A stretch of DNA of 57,028 nucleotides, taken from positions 2,972,105-3,029,132 of the forward strand of contig NZ_LT799418.1 of the NCBI RefSeq assembly GCF_900162725.1, in the 5' to 3' direction. Numbering within the stretch: the stretch's first letter is position 1; every line of letters begins with the position of its first letter. Shown here piece by piece: positions 25,588 through 35,086 of this stretch. The notes under the pieces are model-generated. The model was not told the DNA's origin. It did not search any database and saw only the letters and a list, made by a program, of their open reading frames with translations. This DNA comes from Parabacteroides sp. Marseille-P3160. GTDB taxonomy: Bacteria; Bacteroidota; Bacteroidia; Bacteroidales; Tannerellaceae. Made by a program: the position numbers and the translations under genes.

Positions 25588-28444
25588 AAAAACTGTTTTT
25601 ATTATTTAGTTCATCTTTTAAAAAAGGAGCGGTAAAACTTTTCACATTCTTCTTTTTCACCAATTCCTCCGGAGTTCCCGAGAAAAGAATTTCTCCCCCT
25701 CTTCGTCCGCCTTCCGGTCCCATATCAATCAAATAATCCGCGGATTTGATGATATCCAGATTATGTTCAATAATAATTACCGTGTTCCCCTTGTCTATCA
25801 ATTTATTCAATACATTTAATAAAACACGAATGTCTTCAAAATGCAAACCGGTCGTCGGTTCATCCAACAAATAAACTGTCTGCCCCGTATCTCGCTTTGC
25901 CAATTCCGTCGCCAACTTCACGCGTTGGCTCTCGCCTCCGGAAAGGGTTGTCGAAGGCTGTCCCAGTTTAATATATCCCAATCCGACCTCTTGCAGCACT
26001 TTTATTTTCTGCAAAATGGAAGGGATATTTTCAAAAAACTCGACCGCCATATTAATTGTCATATCCAACACATCGGCAATTGATTTTCCCCGGAATCGAA
26101 CTTCCAAAGTCTCACGGTTATACCGCTTTCCATGGCATTCATCACATGGAATCAAGACATCGGGTAAAAAGTTCATCTCAATCGTCTTATATCCGTTTCC
26201 CTTACAAACTTCACAACGTCCTCCCGCCACATTGAAAGAAAATCTTCCGGGTTTATATCCTCTCATTTTCGATTCAGGCAACTCCACAAACAAATTCCGA
26301 ATATCGGAAAACACTCCGGTATACGTTGCGGGATTGCTACGGGGCGATCTTCCGATTGGCGACTGATCTACATTAACTACTTTATCGACAAACTCAAGGC
26401 CTTCAAGCGACTCATAGGGTAAAGGCGATTCCAGCGATTTATAAAAATACTGGCTCAAAATCGGTTGTAATGTAGCATTAATCAGAGATGATTTTCCACT
26501 ACCGGAAACTCCGGTTACACAGATCATCGTTCCCAAAGGGAAAGAAGCCGTCACCTTCTTCAGGTTATTTCCCGAAGCGCCCTTCAGTACCAAACGGTTT
26601 CCATTTCCTTTCCGGCGGACTTCCGGTACGGGTATTTCCTTCTTACCGTTTAAATAATCGGCAGTCAGTGTACCGGCGTGAAGCATTTCCTCCGGCACAC
26701 CGGCAAAAACGACCTCGCCTCCCAAACGGCCCGCCCTCGGACCCATATCAACCACATAATCTGCCTGAAGCATCATATCCTTGTCATGCTCCACGACAAC
26801 CACCGTATTACCGGCATCGCGCAGGTCTTTTAAAGAATGAATCAAGCGCATATTGTCCCTTTGGTGTAAACCGATACTCGGTTCGTCCAAAATATAAAGG
26901 ACATTGACCAACTGGCTACCTATCTGGGTGGCCAAACGGATCCGCTGGCTTTCACCGCCCGAAAGAGTCGCCGATGGACGGTTCAGGGAAAGATAATCCA
27001 AACCGACATCCAGAAGGAATTTCAACCGTGAGCGTATTTCTTTCAATATCTCCACGGCGATCTTCCGTTGGTTTTGGGAAAGTCTATCTTCCACCTGGTT
27101 TACCCATTCACTCAGTTGGACAAGATCCATCTCGGCAAGTTCCGCTATGTTTTTTCCATCGATACGATAATGCAAAGCCTCCTTGTTCAAGCGCTGCCCC
27201 TTACATTCCGGACAAACCGTCGTACGGATGAATTGTCCGGCCCATTTCTGGGCGGATGCGGAGACATCTCCCTCCTGCTGCATTAAAATATATTTTGTAA
27301 CGCCTTCATAGGAAAAGAGATAATTGGAATAACCTAAAGATTCGTTAGAGATTTGCAGCCGTTCGTCCGTCCCGTTCATTATCTCGTCCATCGCCTCTTC
27401 GGGAATGTCTTTGATAGGAGTTTTAATCGTCACGCCATGTTTTTTGCACAAGGCCTCGATCTGCCAGAAGATTAGAGATTGTTTATACTTTCCCAGAGCC
27501 ACGATCCCGCCTGCATAAATACTCAAATTCGGATTCGGGACGATCTTTTCCATATCCAGCAAATTCACCGTACCTAATCCCTTGCATTTCGGGCAGGCTC
27601 CCTGAGGGGAATTAAATGAGAAATTATGGGGGGCCGGTTCGCTATAGGAAAGGCCCGTTGTCGGACACATCAGCCGGCGACTGTAAAAACGGGTCTGATC
27701 GGTATCCGCATCCAGAATCAAGATCAATCCGTCTCCTTGTTTCATCCCTACTTTCAGGCTTTCCTTCAAGCGGCGTTCATCTCCGGAAGAAACGACCATC
27801 TTATCAATAACAACTTCGATGCTATGCATCTTGTAACGGTCCAATTTCATTCCGTGAACGATTTCACGCAGTTCACCATCGACACGTACCGTCAAATAGC
27901 CCTTTTTCCGGATTTGTTCAAACAGTTCCTTATAATGGCCTTTCCGGTTCCGTACCAAAGGAGCCAGTAAATAAACTTTCCGCCCCCGGTATTCGGTTAA
28001 AATCAGGTGAAGAACCTGATCTTCCGTATATTTAACCATCTTCTCACCGCTCAGATAAGAATAAGCCTCCCCCGCCCGGGCATATAATAAACGGAAAAAA
28101 TCATAAACCTCCGTTGTCGTACCGACGGTGGAACGCGGATTCTTATTCGTCGTTTTCTGCTCGATGGAAATAACCGGACTCAAACCGGTGATCTTATCTA
28201 CGTCCGGACGTTCGATATTTCCCAGGAAATTCCGGGCGTAAGCTGAAAAGGTTTCGATATAACGGCGCTGGCCTTCTGCAAAGATCGTATCAAAAGCGAG
28301 AGAAGATTTGCCGCTACCACTCAAACCGGTAATGACGGTTAATTTATTCCGTGGTATATCTACGTCTATATTCTTTAAATTATGTACACGGGCGCCCAAT
28401 ACTTCGATCTGCCCGCTTTCAATCTCTTGTTTGTCCTCAGACAT
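25544..28444 (-). CDS. uvrA: Excinuclease ABC subunit A
   Basis: 966 residues. Damage-recognition ATPase of nucleotide excision repair. It has two ABC modules: Walker A GLSGSGKSSL and GVSGSGKSSL, signatures LSGGESQRIRLA and LSGGESQRVKLA, and Walker B ILDEPSIGLH and LLDEPTTGLH. The second zinc finger is complete (CEVCKG ... CDECHG); the first has lost one Cys (CPTTG ... CPKCKG), which I believe is usual for Bacteroidota. About 20 extra residues follow the expected end near FLKDEL and run into the start of the next gene. It follows the lytic transglycosylase gene by 20 bp. Confidence 0.96.
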   Translation of the reverse strand: MSEDKQEIESGQIEVLGARVHNLKNIDVDIPRNKLTVITGLSGSGKSSLAFDTIFAEGQRRYIETFSAYARNFLGNIERPDVDKITGLSPVISIEQKTTNKNPRSTVGTTTEVYDFFRLLYARAGEAYSYLSGEKMVKYTEDQVLHLILTEYRGRKVYLLAPLVRNRKGHYKELFEQIRKKGYLTVRVDGELREIVHGMKLDRYKMHSIEVVIDKMVVSSGDERRLKESLKVGMKQGDGLILILDADTDQTRFYSRRLMCPTTGLSYSEPAPHNFSFNSPQGACPKCKGLGTVNLLDMEKIVPNPNLSIYAGGIVALGKYKQSLIFWQIEALCKKHGVTIKTPIKDIPEEAMDEIMNGTDERLQISNESLGYSNYLFSYEGVTKYILMQQEGDVSASAQKWAGQFIRTTVCPECKGQRLNKEALHYRIDGKNIAELAEMDLVQLSEWVNQVEDRLSQNQRKIAVEILKEIRSRLKFLLDVGLDYLSLNRPSATLSGGESQRIRLATQIGSQLVNVLYILDEPSIGLHQRDNMRLIHSLKDLRDAGNTVVVVEHDKDMMLQADYVVDMGPRAGRLGGEVVFAGVPEEMLHAGTLTADYLNGKKEIPVPEVRRKGNGNRLVLKGASGNNLKKVTASFPLGTMICVTGVSGSGKSSLINATLQPILSQYFYKSLESPLPYESLEGLEFVDKVVNVDQSPIGRSPRSNPATYTGVFSDIRNLFVELPESKMRGYKPGRFSFNVAGGRCEVCKGNGYKTIEMNFLPDVLIPCDECHGKRYNRETLEVRFRGKSIADVLDMTINMAVEFFENIPSILQKIKVLQEVGLGYIKLGQPSTTLSGGESQRVKLATELAKRDTGQTVYLLDEPTTGLHFEDIRVLLNVLNKLIDKGNTVIIIEHNLDIIKSADYLIDMGPEGGRRGGEILFSGTPEELVKKKNVKSFTAPFLKDELNNKNSFYEKSNSNDQAVHRK

Positions 28445-28464
28445 AAAACCTGTTCTTAATATCT

Positions 28465-29436
28465 TTAATCAACCACCCATCGTTTGTCATGAACATAATG
28501 GTTGGGTTTATTATAAAAAAGTTCTTCCGCTTTCGGAATTTGTATGCTGAAAGTCTTTCCCTTCGTTTCCAGACTACGGTCTGTCAGCCAAGTATTCAGA
28601 CGCTTCAAGTCAGCAAAGGTAATTTCTTTTTCCTTTGCAAAGGCAGCCAGATCCGGAATATCGGAAGAAACAACGACTTCTTCCGTCTCTATGGGCTTAT
28701 ATAAATCCTCGGCATGCAAGACAAATCCGTATTTATAGGGATGTTCGAATATTTGCTTCAGCGCAACGATACGAAAAACATAGCGTGTCGTCTCTTCAAC
28801 CAACCAAAGATCCATCGAGTCATCCACATATTGCTTGGAGAGTTCTCCCGAAATCCGTCCCATTCCGGCATTATAAGAAGCGGCTACCGTAGTCCAGTTC
28901 TTGTACCGCTTGTATCCGTCCAGCAGATATTCGCAGGCCGCCTGGGTCGATTTTTCCACATGACGCCGTTCGTCGACGGTCTCCGTGACGGTCAGGCCAT
29001 ATTGCTTGGCGGTTCCTTCGAGCAGTTGCCATATTCCCGCCGCCCGCGAAGGAGAAGTCGCCCGCGTATCCAGGCTGCTCTCGATAACAGCCATATATTT
29101 GAAATCCTCGGGAATCCCGTTCTTCTTCAGGATAGGTTCTATAATCGGGAAATAGCGGTTGGCCCGCTTGATCAAGAGCATAGTGCTCGAGTGAAAATAG
29201 GTCAGGCTACTTAATTCCCGGTCAAATCCTTCACGCATGTTATAGCGTTTCAAATCGAGATTCTCACCGCAGAAACGGATATGTTTGGGTATTTCGGGTG
29301 AAACCGTAAAAGCGGAGACAACTGGTTGTTCCTCATTGGCCTTATCCGCATCATTGAATCCTATGCAAAAACAAGCGGTAAGACAAAGTCCTCCTCCCAG
29401 GAGGAAACTGATCAGATTATTCCTGAATACTTTCAT
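28465..29436 (-). CDS. Lytic transglycosylase (GH23/SLT domain)
   Basis: 323 residues. The signal region MKVFRNN through LTACFC is hydrophobic and may be a lipoprotein signal. The SLT domain (about 100-220) has the catalytic Glu in VIESSLDTRATSPSRAAGIWQ and the NAGMG-type motif in SYNAGMGRISGEL, so it should cleave peptidoglycan glycan strands. Residues about 262-300 (DLAAFAKEKEITFADLKRLN) resemble a degenerate LysM. Its start overlaps the end of the T9SS-sorted protein gene by 20 bp. Confidence 0.9.
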   Translation of the reverse strand: MKVFRNNLISFLLGGGLCLTACFCIGFNDADKANEEQPVVSAFTVSPEIPKHIRFCGENLDLKRYNMREGFDRELSSLTYFHSSTMLLIKRANRYFPIIEPILKKNGIPEDFKYMAVIESSLDTRATSPSRAAGIWQLLEGTAKQYGLTVTETVDERRHVEKSTQAACEYLLDGYKRYKNWTTVAASYNAGMGRISGELSKQYVDDSMDLWLVEETTRYVFRIVALKQIFEHPYKYGFVLHAEDLYKPIETEEVVVSSDIPDLAAFAKEKEITFADLKRLNTWLTDRSLETKGKTFSIQIPKAEELFYNKPNHYVHDKRWVVD

Positions 29437-30748
29437 CTTGAATTGTTTTTGAACGCAGGATATTGATATCCCCGCTCTTCTTATATTTATAACCGTCCGA
29501 GCCTTCCGCTTCTATCACATAGAAATAGACTCCCGGGCTAACATATTTGTTCTTATATTTTCCGTCCCATCCCAATGCCGGATCGGTCCAATAAAAAAGC
29601 TGGACGCCCCAGCGGTTGAAAATCCAACCTTTGAATTTCACAATCGACTTATAAGCGACTTTAAACTCGTCATTGATGCCTGGGGAAGCGCCGGGGGAAA
29701 ATGCGTTCGGAACCTGCAGATCCGATTCTTTAATCCGTATCTCGATTGAAGTCGAGTTATCCGTACAACTCCCCGTTTGGTCCGTCACCTCCAAAGTCGC
29801 CGTGTAATATCCGTATTGCCTGAAGGTATAGTCCACTTGCGGTTCATTAAACTGAATCACCGGAAAATCCGGTCCTTGTTCATTATTATAAATTTTCCAG
29901 ATATACATTCCTCCGGAAGTCATATTAGAATATGCATTGAATGAGATGGTGGCCGGTGCGGACAATCCATCTTGGGTCAAGTCCAACTGGTTGTCCGATT
30001 GGGGAGAAACAATCGTCGTATCCACATGCACAACCACCTGCCGAGCCGTATATAAATCGGTAGAAATGGATTTTTCCCTTTTGAAATGGCGGGCAAACAA
30101 ATCGCCGGTCAAATGAATCTGCGTATCGGTTAACAGGGAATCGAGCGCTACATCAAAAGGATCTTCTACTGTCCGGACAACCGTTTCTGGTATAAAGCCT
30201 TTGCTCTCGTCCGACCAGCGCAGCGTCTTATAACTGATTTCATATTGGCGGGGCAAAGGAACGATTGAACCGGACGGCGTCCTGTAGCTGAGCGCCGGGG
30301 CCGTCATCTCCCCTGTCAGAAGAACGGCGGAACAGGGATCCGATTGCTCTGAAACCCGCAAACTCTTAATATCGAATGCGTATTTATTGTAGTCAATAAC
30401 CCAAACGAAATTCGTCATGATGTCCGATTCCTGTACATAGTATCCCCAACCTTCTTCTATATTCGTAACTGTCGAAGTATTCCCGTTTTGTTGGCTGGCC
30501 ACCGGTTCGCCTTCCAGCGCTTTTGTCCGGTAACGATACCATTTATGAGGGATAGAAGAAGAAGTATAGCTGATCTGTATATCGTCGCCTCCGTTTACCA
30601 GATAGACTTTTATTTTATGGGCTGAGTTGTCGGCTGCCAGATATGGAACGCCGTTTCCTCCTGTGACTGTATACTGTGCCTGCATAGCCAGTATGGAGAA
30701 TAACCATAAACAGAGTATCCCTCCGATCCTGTACTTTTTATTTCTCAT
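29417..30748 (-). CDS. Exported PKD-like protein with T9SS type-B (CHU_C-like) sorting domain
   Basis: 443 residues from MRNKKYRIGG (30748); starts at 30760 or 30781 are in frame but would fall on or before the expected transcription start. A signal peptide ends near MQAQY. The region about residues 255-345 contains a PKD-like fold (FNAYSNMTSGGMYIWKIYN and YTFRQYGYYTATLEVTD). The C-terminal about 85 residues have the gliding-motility-associated C-terminal domain pattern: VPNAFSPGASPGINDEF, IFNRWGVQLFYW, GWDGKYKNKYVSPGVYFYVIEA. That domain directs export through the type 9 secretion system. The ligand or role is unknown. Heads the run to lytic transglycosylase, uvrA, small protein and YigZ-like. 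Confidence 0.87.
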   Translation of the reverse strand: MRNKKYRIGGILCLWLFSILAMQAQYTVTGGNGVPYLAADNSAHKIKVYLVNGGDDIQISYTSSSIPHKWYRYRTKALEGEPVASQQNGNTSTVTNIEEGWGYYVQESDIMTNFVWVIDYNKYAFDIKSLRVSEQSDPCSAVLLTGEMTAPALSYRTPSGSIVPLPRQYEISYKTLRWSDESKGFIPETVVRTVEDPFDVALDSLLTDTQIHLTGDLFARHFKREKSISTDLYTARQVVVHVDTTIVSPQSDNQLDLTQDGLSAPATISFNAYSNMTSGGMYIWKIYNNEQGPDFPVIQFNEPQVDYTFRQYGYYTATLEVTDQTGSCTDNSTSIEIRIKESDLQVPNAFSPGASPGINDEFKVAYKSIVKFKGWIFNRWGVQLFYWTDPALGWDGKYKNKYVSPGVYFYVIEAEGSDGYKYKKSGDINILRSKTIQDESIQE

Positions 30749-30767
30749 TTTCCTCCTCATTCGTTTC

Positions 30768-30799
30768 CAAAAATACGACAATATCTGCCAATCGCCAAA
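30768..30799 (-). promoter_or_regulatory. Consensus promoter of the T9SS-cargo/lytic transglycosylase/uvrA run
   Basis: Minus-strand -33 TTTG (30796-30799) and -7 TATTTTTG (30768-30775) are separated by 20 bp. The start site near 30761 supports the translation start at 30748. It faces away from the plus-strand promoter at 30842. Confidence 0.65.
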
Positions 30800-30841
30800 A
30801 ATTAAGGATTCTTCCCTGTTTCCGGTATAGACAAATTCTGC

Positions 30842-30849
30842 TATCTTTG
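30842..30849 (+). promoter_or_regulatory. -7 box of the LysM protein gene
   Basis: TATCTTTG, with a poor TTTC around the -33 position. The start site near 30856 leaves a leader of about 19 nt to the ATG at 30875, which supports that start over the TTG at 30863. Confidence 0.5.
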
Positions 30850-30874
30850 TCCTATATTATATTTGATTAAGCAT

Positions 30875-32671
30875 ATGAATCTTTTACGTATCAACATACT
30901 TTCTTTTCTATTGTGTACATTGGCCTTTTCAGGCTATGCGCAGCAACAGATGAAGAACAGTTTCTCAACTATAAACGAAACAGGGGATCAGATATTTTAT
31001 CACACGGTCGAACGTGGACAAACGGTTTACTCGATTGCCACGATGTATGGGGTAAGCACAGAAGATATTTACCGCCTCAACCCCGAAAGCCGCCAATCGA
31101 TAAAAGCCGGTTCCATACTGAAGGTCCCGCAACGGGATGCCTCTTCCCATCCCCAGGCGGCAAGTGAAGGTTATACATATCATACCATACAGCCTCAAGA
31201 AACCCTCTACCGCCTTTCGATAGAATATAACGTACCGGCGACGGAAATCATCAAGGAAAATCCGGGTTTGTCTGCCGAAACGTTTACGATCGGAAAGACA
31301 ATCCGTATCCCGGCTATTCAATTAAAGACATTACCTACTACCGAAAAGAAAAAAGTGGACAAAGAATTGGAATATACCGTCCAGGCCAAAGAAACGTTAT
31401 ATCGCATCTGCCGCAAATTCAACATCTCCAGCAATGAATTGATCAAACATAATCCAGCCTTAAAGCAAGGACTCAAGAAGGGAATGGTGCTGAAGATACC
31501 GGTAGAAACCGAACAAATAGTGACAACGACTACCGAAAGGCCGACGGAGCATGAGGTAAACGCCTTACTGAATGTAAAAAAAGAGAGTAAACAGTTAAAC
31601 ATCATTAAAGTCGCTTTTCTCTTGCCGTTCATGACGGAGGAAGAAGTACCCTCTTCCACCACCGCCCGTTTTATTGAATATTACGAAGGTTTCCTTATGG
31701 CGCTCGACAGCCTGCGCAATATTGGATGCTCCGTCGATTTATCCGTTTTCGATGCAGGAAAAGGCACGAAAAAAATACAGGAGATACTGAAGGAGCCTGC
31801 ACTCGGAAATGCAGATTTAATCATTGGCGCCGTGCAGGATAACCAGATTAACATGATAGCCAAGTTTGCCGAAGAACATCAGATAAAATATGTAATTCCT
31901 TTTACCTCCAAAAATGACGATGTACTGACCAATCCTTATATTTTCCAGGTCAATACTCCCCATTCCTACCTTTACGCCAATGCGGCGGAAGCGGCATGCA
32001 AGCTATTTGCCGATGACAATGTCATATTTCTCAAGACGAATCATAAAGAGCAGAAAACGGAATTCATCAAAACGCTTAAATTGGAAATGGGACAGAAAAA
32101 GATCCGGATGAAAGAGCTGGTCTACCATGAACAGGGATTCATTGCCGATCTGGAGAAACTGATCGATCCGAATCGATCCAACATCCTGATCCCGACTTCC
32201 GGAGATATGGATATCCTATTGAAAATCAAAACACCCCTGCGAATGTATGCCGAGTCGAAGCCGCAATATATGCTGACATTATTCGGTTATCCGGAATGGC
32301 AAACCTATACAAGGGAATGCCTGGAAGATTTTTTTGCTTTGAATACTTATATATACAGCAACTTCTATGCCGATCAGCTCTCCCCCGGAGTACAACGATT
32401 TAATGCCCGGTTCAAAAGTTCGTTCAGTAAAGTGCCGATCAATACATTCCCCAAATACGGAATGTTGGGCTACGATACAGGCTTATATTTCCTCGGCGCC
32501 ATCCATAAATACGGTTCCAATTTTGAAAACAGCCTGAGTAAAATCCGGTACAAGAGCATCCAGACCAGTTTCTCTTTCGAGCGGGTAAATAACTGGGGAG
32601 GCTTCATCAACACACAGATCTTTATTATACATTACAAACCGGACTTTACGATCAATAGAATTGAACAGTAA
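30875..32671 (+). CDS. LysM protein with C-terminal periplasmic-binding-protein type I fold
   Basis: 598 residues. A signal peptide ends at GYAQQ. Three LysM modules follow: YHTVERGQTVYSIATMYGVS (about 45-88), YHTIQPQETLYRLSIEYNVP (about 100-146) and YTVQAKETLYRICRKFNIS (about 165-208). The C-terminal 360 residues, starting IKVAFLLPFMTEEE, resemble the two-lobed type I substrate-binding fold of ABC or receptor proteins (EYYEGFLMALDSL, GAVQDNQIN, KYVIPFTSKND). No ABC transporter genes are adjacent. It probably sits in the periplasm bound to peptidoglycan and senses or holds a ligand. The stop overlaps the next ATG (TAATG), coupling it to the outer-membrane barrel. Confidence 0.85.
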   Translation: MNLLRINILSFLLCTLAFSGYAQQQMKNSFSTINETGDQIFYHTVERGQTVYSIATMYGVSTEDIYRLNPESRQSIKAGSILKVPQRDASSHPQAASEGYTYHTIQPQETLYRLSIEYNVPATEIIKENPGLSAETFTIGKTIRIPAIQLKTLPTTEKKKVDKELEYTVQAKETLYRICRKFNISSNELIKHNPALKQGLKKGMVLKIPVETEQIVTTTTERPTEHEVNALLNVKKESKQLNIIKVAFLLPFMTEEEVPSSTTARFIEYYEGFLMALDSLRNIGCSVDLSVFDAGKGTKKIQEILKEPALGNADLIIGAVQDNQINMIAKFAEEHQIKYVIPFTSKNDDVLTNPYIFQVNTPHSYLYANAAEAACKLFADDNVIFLKTNHKEQKTEFIKTLKLEMGQKKIRMKELVYHEQGFIADLEKLIDPNRSNILIPTSGDMDILLKIKTPLRMYAESKPQYMLTLFGYPEWQTYTRECLEDFFALNTYIYSNFYADQLSPGVQRFNARFKSSFSKVPINTFPKYGMLGYDTGLYFLGAIHKYGSNFENSLSKIRYKSIQTSFSFERVNNWGGFINTQIFIIHYKPDFTINRIEQ

Positions 32672-33330
32672 TGAAAAAGATAATCTTTCTGATAGTTTCC
32701 TTTCTCTGGGTTCCGGCTGTTATCCATGCACAGCAAGATACATTTCGACCCGAATTAGCGATCGGCCCGTCGTTCGGCGTGAATTACACCACCGTCCTCT
32801 TCATGCCGAAAGTGGATACCAAAATGAAACAGGGATTTACGGGTGGGGTGACCTTTCGGCTCAAGACAGAAAAGAACCTCGGCCTTCAGGCAGAGATCAA
32901 CTACTCCCAGGAAGGATGGGAAGAGACATTCGACGATCCGAGGTATTCTTTTAGCCGGACCCTTTCCTATATAGAGGTCCCCTTTATGACCCATATCCAC
33001 TTCGGAGGGAAACGCTCCCGGTTCTTTATCAATCTCGGGCCTATGGTGGGATTTTATTGGGGCGGGAATAGTAAGTCGCAACTGGAAGGTTATGAAACCA
33101 ATCGCCCGACGGAGCAACATTCGATGGATGTGCAAAATAAAATCCAATGGGGATTAGGCGGCGGACCGGGTTACGAACTGCATACCGGTATCGGGAGTTT
33201 TATATTGGAAGTCCGCTATTATTATTTATTGGGAGATATTTACAAGACAAGGAAAGAGGACGTTTTCTCCCAGGCTTCCGGGCAGGTTTTTTCCGCCAAA
33301 ATTGCTTATCTTATTCCCTTCCTAAAATAA
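32671..33330 (+). CDS. Outer-membrane beta-barrel protein, PorT-like
   Basis: 219 residues. Signal peptide ends near VIHAQQ. The rest is made of amphipathic strands with alternating aromatics (GFTGGVTFRLKTEKNLGLQAEI, SYIEVPFMTHIHFG, FIINLGPMVG-type blocks), matching the PF13568 outer-membrane barrel family that contains PorT. PorT is part of the type 9 secretion apparatus, but many paralogues are general barrels, so the T9SS link is only suggestive. It is translationally coupled to the LysM protein. Confidence 0.75.
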   Translation: MKKIIFLIVSFLWVPAVIHAQQDTFRPELAIGPSFGVNYTTVLFMPKVDTKMKQGFTGGVTFRLKTEKNLGLQAEINYSQEGWEETFDDPRYSFSRTLSYIEVPFMTHIHFGGKRSRFFINLGPMVGFYWGGNSKSQLEGYETNRPTEQHSMDVQNKIQWGLGGGPGYELHTGIGSFILEVRYYYLLGDIYKTRKEDVFSQASGQVFSAKIAYLIPFLK

Positions 33331-33334
33331 GGAT

Positions 33335-34039
33335 TTAGAAAATAAAACCGAAAGAAACATTGATTGCATTCATGCGCTTTTTCAATGTCAGCCTTGCCTC
33401 CGGGGCGGAAGAAGCCAAATTAACAAAAGAGGAACGAAGCTCCCTTAAACCGAATTCATAGTTGGCGTCGAAAAAGATCCGTCCGATGCTGACGCTAACG
33501 CCGGCCAGTGCCGCTACGTTGTACTTCGTCTCGCCATCCATGTAATCGTAAAGCACATTCTCCCCTTCGTATTTTATCCGGTAGTTATAGCGAACTTTAG
33601 CTCCCATCATCATACTCAAGGCATAAGGAGTTTCCTTCACCAAATTATAGCCGATAAAGACCGGCACTTCCAACGCGCAAATACTGAAATTATAACGGCT
33701 GGCATCAGCGGAGGCAGCCATCTTTGCCGGTAATTCGGAATCGGGCAATACAAAACTCATAGCTCCCTTCGAATAGCTCCATATGACGGATGGCTGAAGG
33801 AAGATGCGATTCACATTAACACGCCCGAATATTTCGATGGCGTAACCTACCTCATAATGGAACTGGACATCTTCAATTTCACTCCCATCCTCCATTGTAA
33901 AGGTAGTAACGACCGGAAGAGCGGATGTTCCACTCGCTTTCATGCCGAAGTTGAAAGCCTTCTCCCTGGTTTGCATAAGCCGCTGCGCCTGCATGGACAA
34001 GCCTAATAAGAGAAAGAGGAATAGCAGTTGTTTTTTCAT
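33335..34039 (-). CDS. Outer-membrane beta-barrel protein (PF13568-type)
   Basis: 234 residues. Signal peptide MKKQLLFLFLLLGLSMQAQ. Strand-rich with blocks RIFLQPSVIWSYSKG, FSICALEVPVFIGYNLVK and YNVAALAGVSVSIG, typical of the same barrel family as the convergent plus-strand gene, whose stop is 4 bp away. The function is unknown. It follows the flavin reductase gene by 6 bp on the minus strand, so it may be expressed from the pyr run. Confidence 0.75.
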   Translation of the reverse strand: MKKQLLFLFLLLGLSMQAQRLMQTREKAFNFGMKASGTSALPVVTTFTMEDGSEIEDVQFHYEVGYAIEIFGRVNVNRIFLQPSVIWSYSKGAMSFVLPDSELPAKMAASADASRYNFSICALEVPVFIGYNLVKETPYALSMMMGAKVRYNYRIKYEGENVLYDYMDGETKYNVAALAGVSVSIGRIFFDANYEFGLRELRSSFVNLASSAPEARLTLKKRMNAINVSFGFIF

Positions 34040-34045
34040 CGGCTT

Positions 34046-34612
34046 TTATTTCTTTTTCCGGACGGACCAACCGAACGTACCGATCAGATCGCCCAATCCG
34101 TAATATTTCCCATGCGTATAGACCAGCAAGCCGGCCCGTTTCATATCGAAGGCGCCCGTATTCGGGTCGATAAACGCGGTGTCGGCTTGTACATTCACAA
34201 CCTCCGCTACGAACATATCATGGCTGCCCAAAGCCAACACTTCCTTTACCCGGCATTCAATGCACAAAGGAGACTCTTCGATGATAGGCGCCTTCACCAG
34301 TGAAGCCTTTCCGGGAGTCAACTTCATTTCTTCAAACTTGGAGTAATCTTTTCCGGAATTCACACCACACCAATCCGTAGCATAAGCCAGCTTCTCCGTC
34401 GTCAGGTTGATTACAAACTCCATGTTCCTTGTCAGGATCGGATAGGAATAGCGTTCGGGCCGAACTGAAACATAACACATGGGCGGATTGGTGCAAATCG
34501 TTCCCACCCAACTGGCAGTCAGAATATTATATTCATCCGGAGTACTTCCGCAACTAATCATGACGGCAGGGAGCGGATAAATCATCGTACCCGGCTTCCA
34601 GTCTTGTTTCAT
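34046..34612 (-). CDS. Flavin reductase family protein (FMN-binding, flavoredoxin-like)
   Basis: 188 residues, no signal peptide. The split-barrel FMN site is recognisable in [35 protein letters not shown] and [22 protein letters not shown]. Members transfer electrons from NAD(P)H to flavin or act as electron carriers. It overlaps pyrI by 4 bp, so it is cotranscribed with pyrB-pyrI, though no pyrimidine function is evident. Confidence 0.87.
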   Translation of the reverse strand: MKQDWKPGTMIYPLPAVMISCGSTPDEYNILTASWVGTICTNPPMCYVSVRPERYSYPILTRNMEFVINLTTEKLAYATDWCGVNSGKDYSKFEEMKLTPGKASLVKAPIIEESPLCIECRVKEVLALGSHDMFVAEVVNVQADTAFIDPNTGAFDMKRAGLLVYTHGKYYGLGDLIGTFGWSVRKKK

Positions 34613-35073
34613 TTGATAATGATATCTTCTTTATTGATCTTTCGCTCGCAATAACAACATTTAATCGTGCCGCGTTCTTTGTCCACCACCTGGAATCGCG
34701 AAACCATCGGCTCGTTGTTCGTAATACATTTCGGGTTGTTACATTTTACGATCCCTTTCAACTCGGAAGGCAGGCTGATTTTCTTTTTTTCAACCACTTC
34801 GTAATCACGGATCACATTCAGTACGACATTCGGCGCAATGAGGGCGATACGGTTTATTTCATCTTCTTCAAAAAATTTATCGGCAATTTTGATCACTCCT
34901 TTACGCCCCATCTTCTTACTGTGGAAGTTGTTTCCGATAGTAATGGTATTGTCCATTTTATCCAGACCCAACAGGGAGGCGACCTTAAACAAATGTTCCG
35001 GCGGGATATGGTCGATGGCCGTTCCGTTTTCCAATGCAGCAACCTGCAGCTCTTTTTTCTTCTGACTCGACAT
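34609..35073 (-). CDS. pyrI: Aspartate carbamoyltransferase regulatory subunit
   Basis: 154 residues, full length. The N-terminal allosteric nucleotide-binding domain is seen in [20 protein letters not shown]. The C-terminal zinc site has four cysteines in CNNPKC and CCYCERK, needed to bind the catalytic subunit. It follows pyrB by 13 bp, as usual, and its end overlaps the flavin reductase start by 4 bp. Confidence 0.95.
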   Translation of the reverse strand: MSSQKKKELQVAALENGTAIDHIPPEHLFKVASLLGLDKMDNTITIGNNFHSKKMGRKGVIKIADKFFEEDEINRIALIAPNVVLNVIRDYEVVEKKKISLPSELKGIVKCNNPKCITNNEPMVSRFQVVDKERGTIKCCYCERKINKEDIIIK

Positions 35074-35086
35074 AGTCCGTACTACT

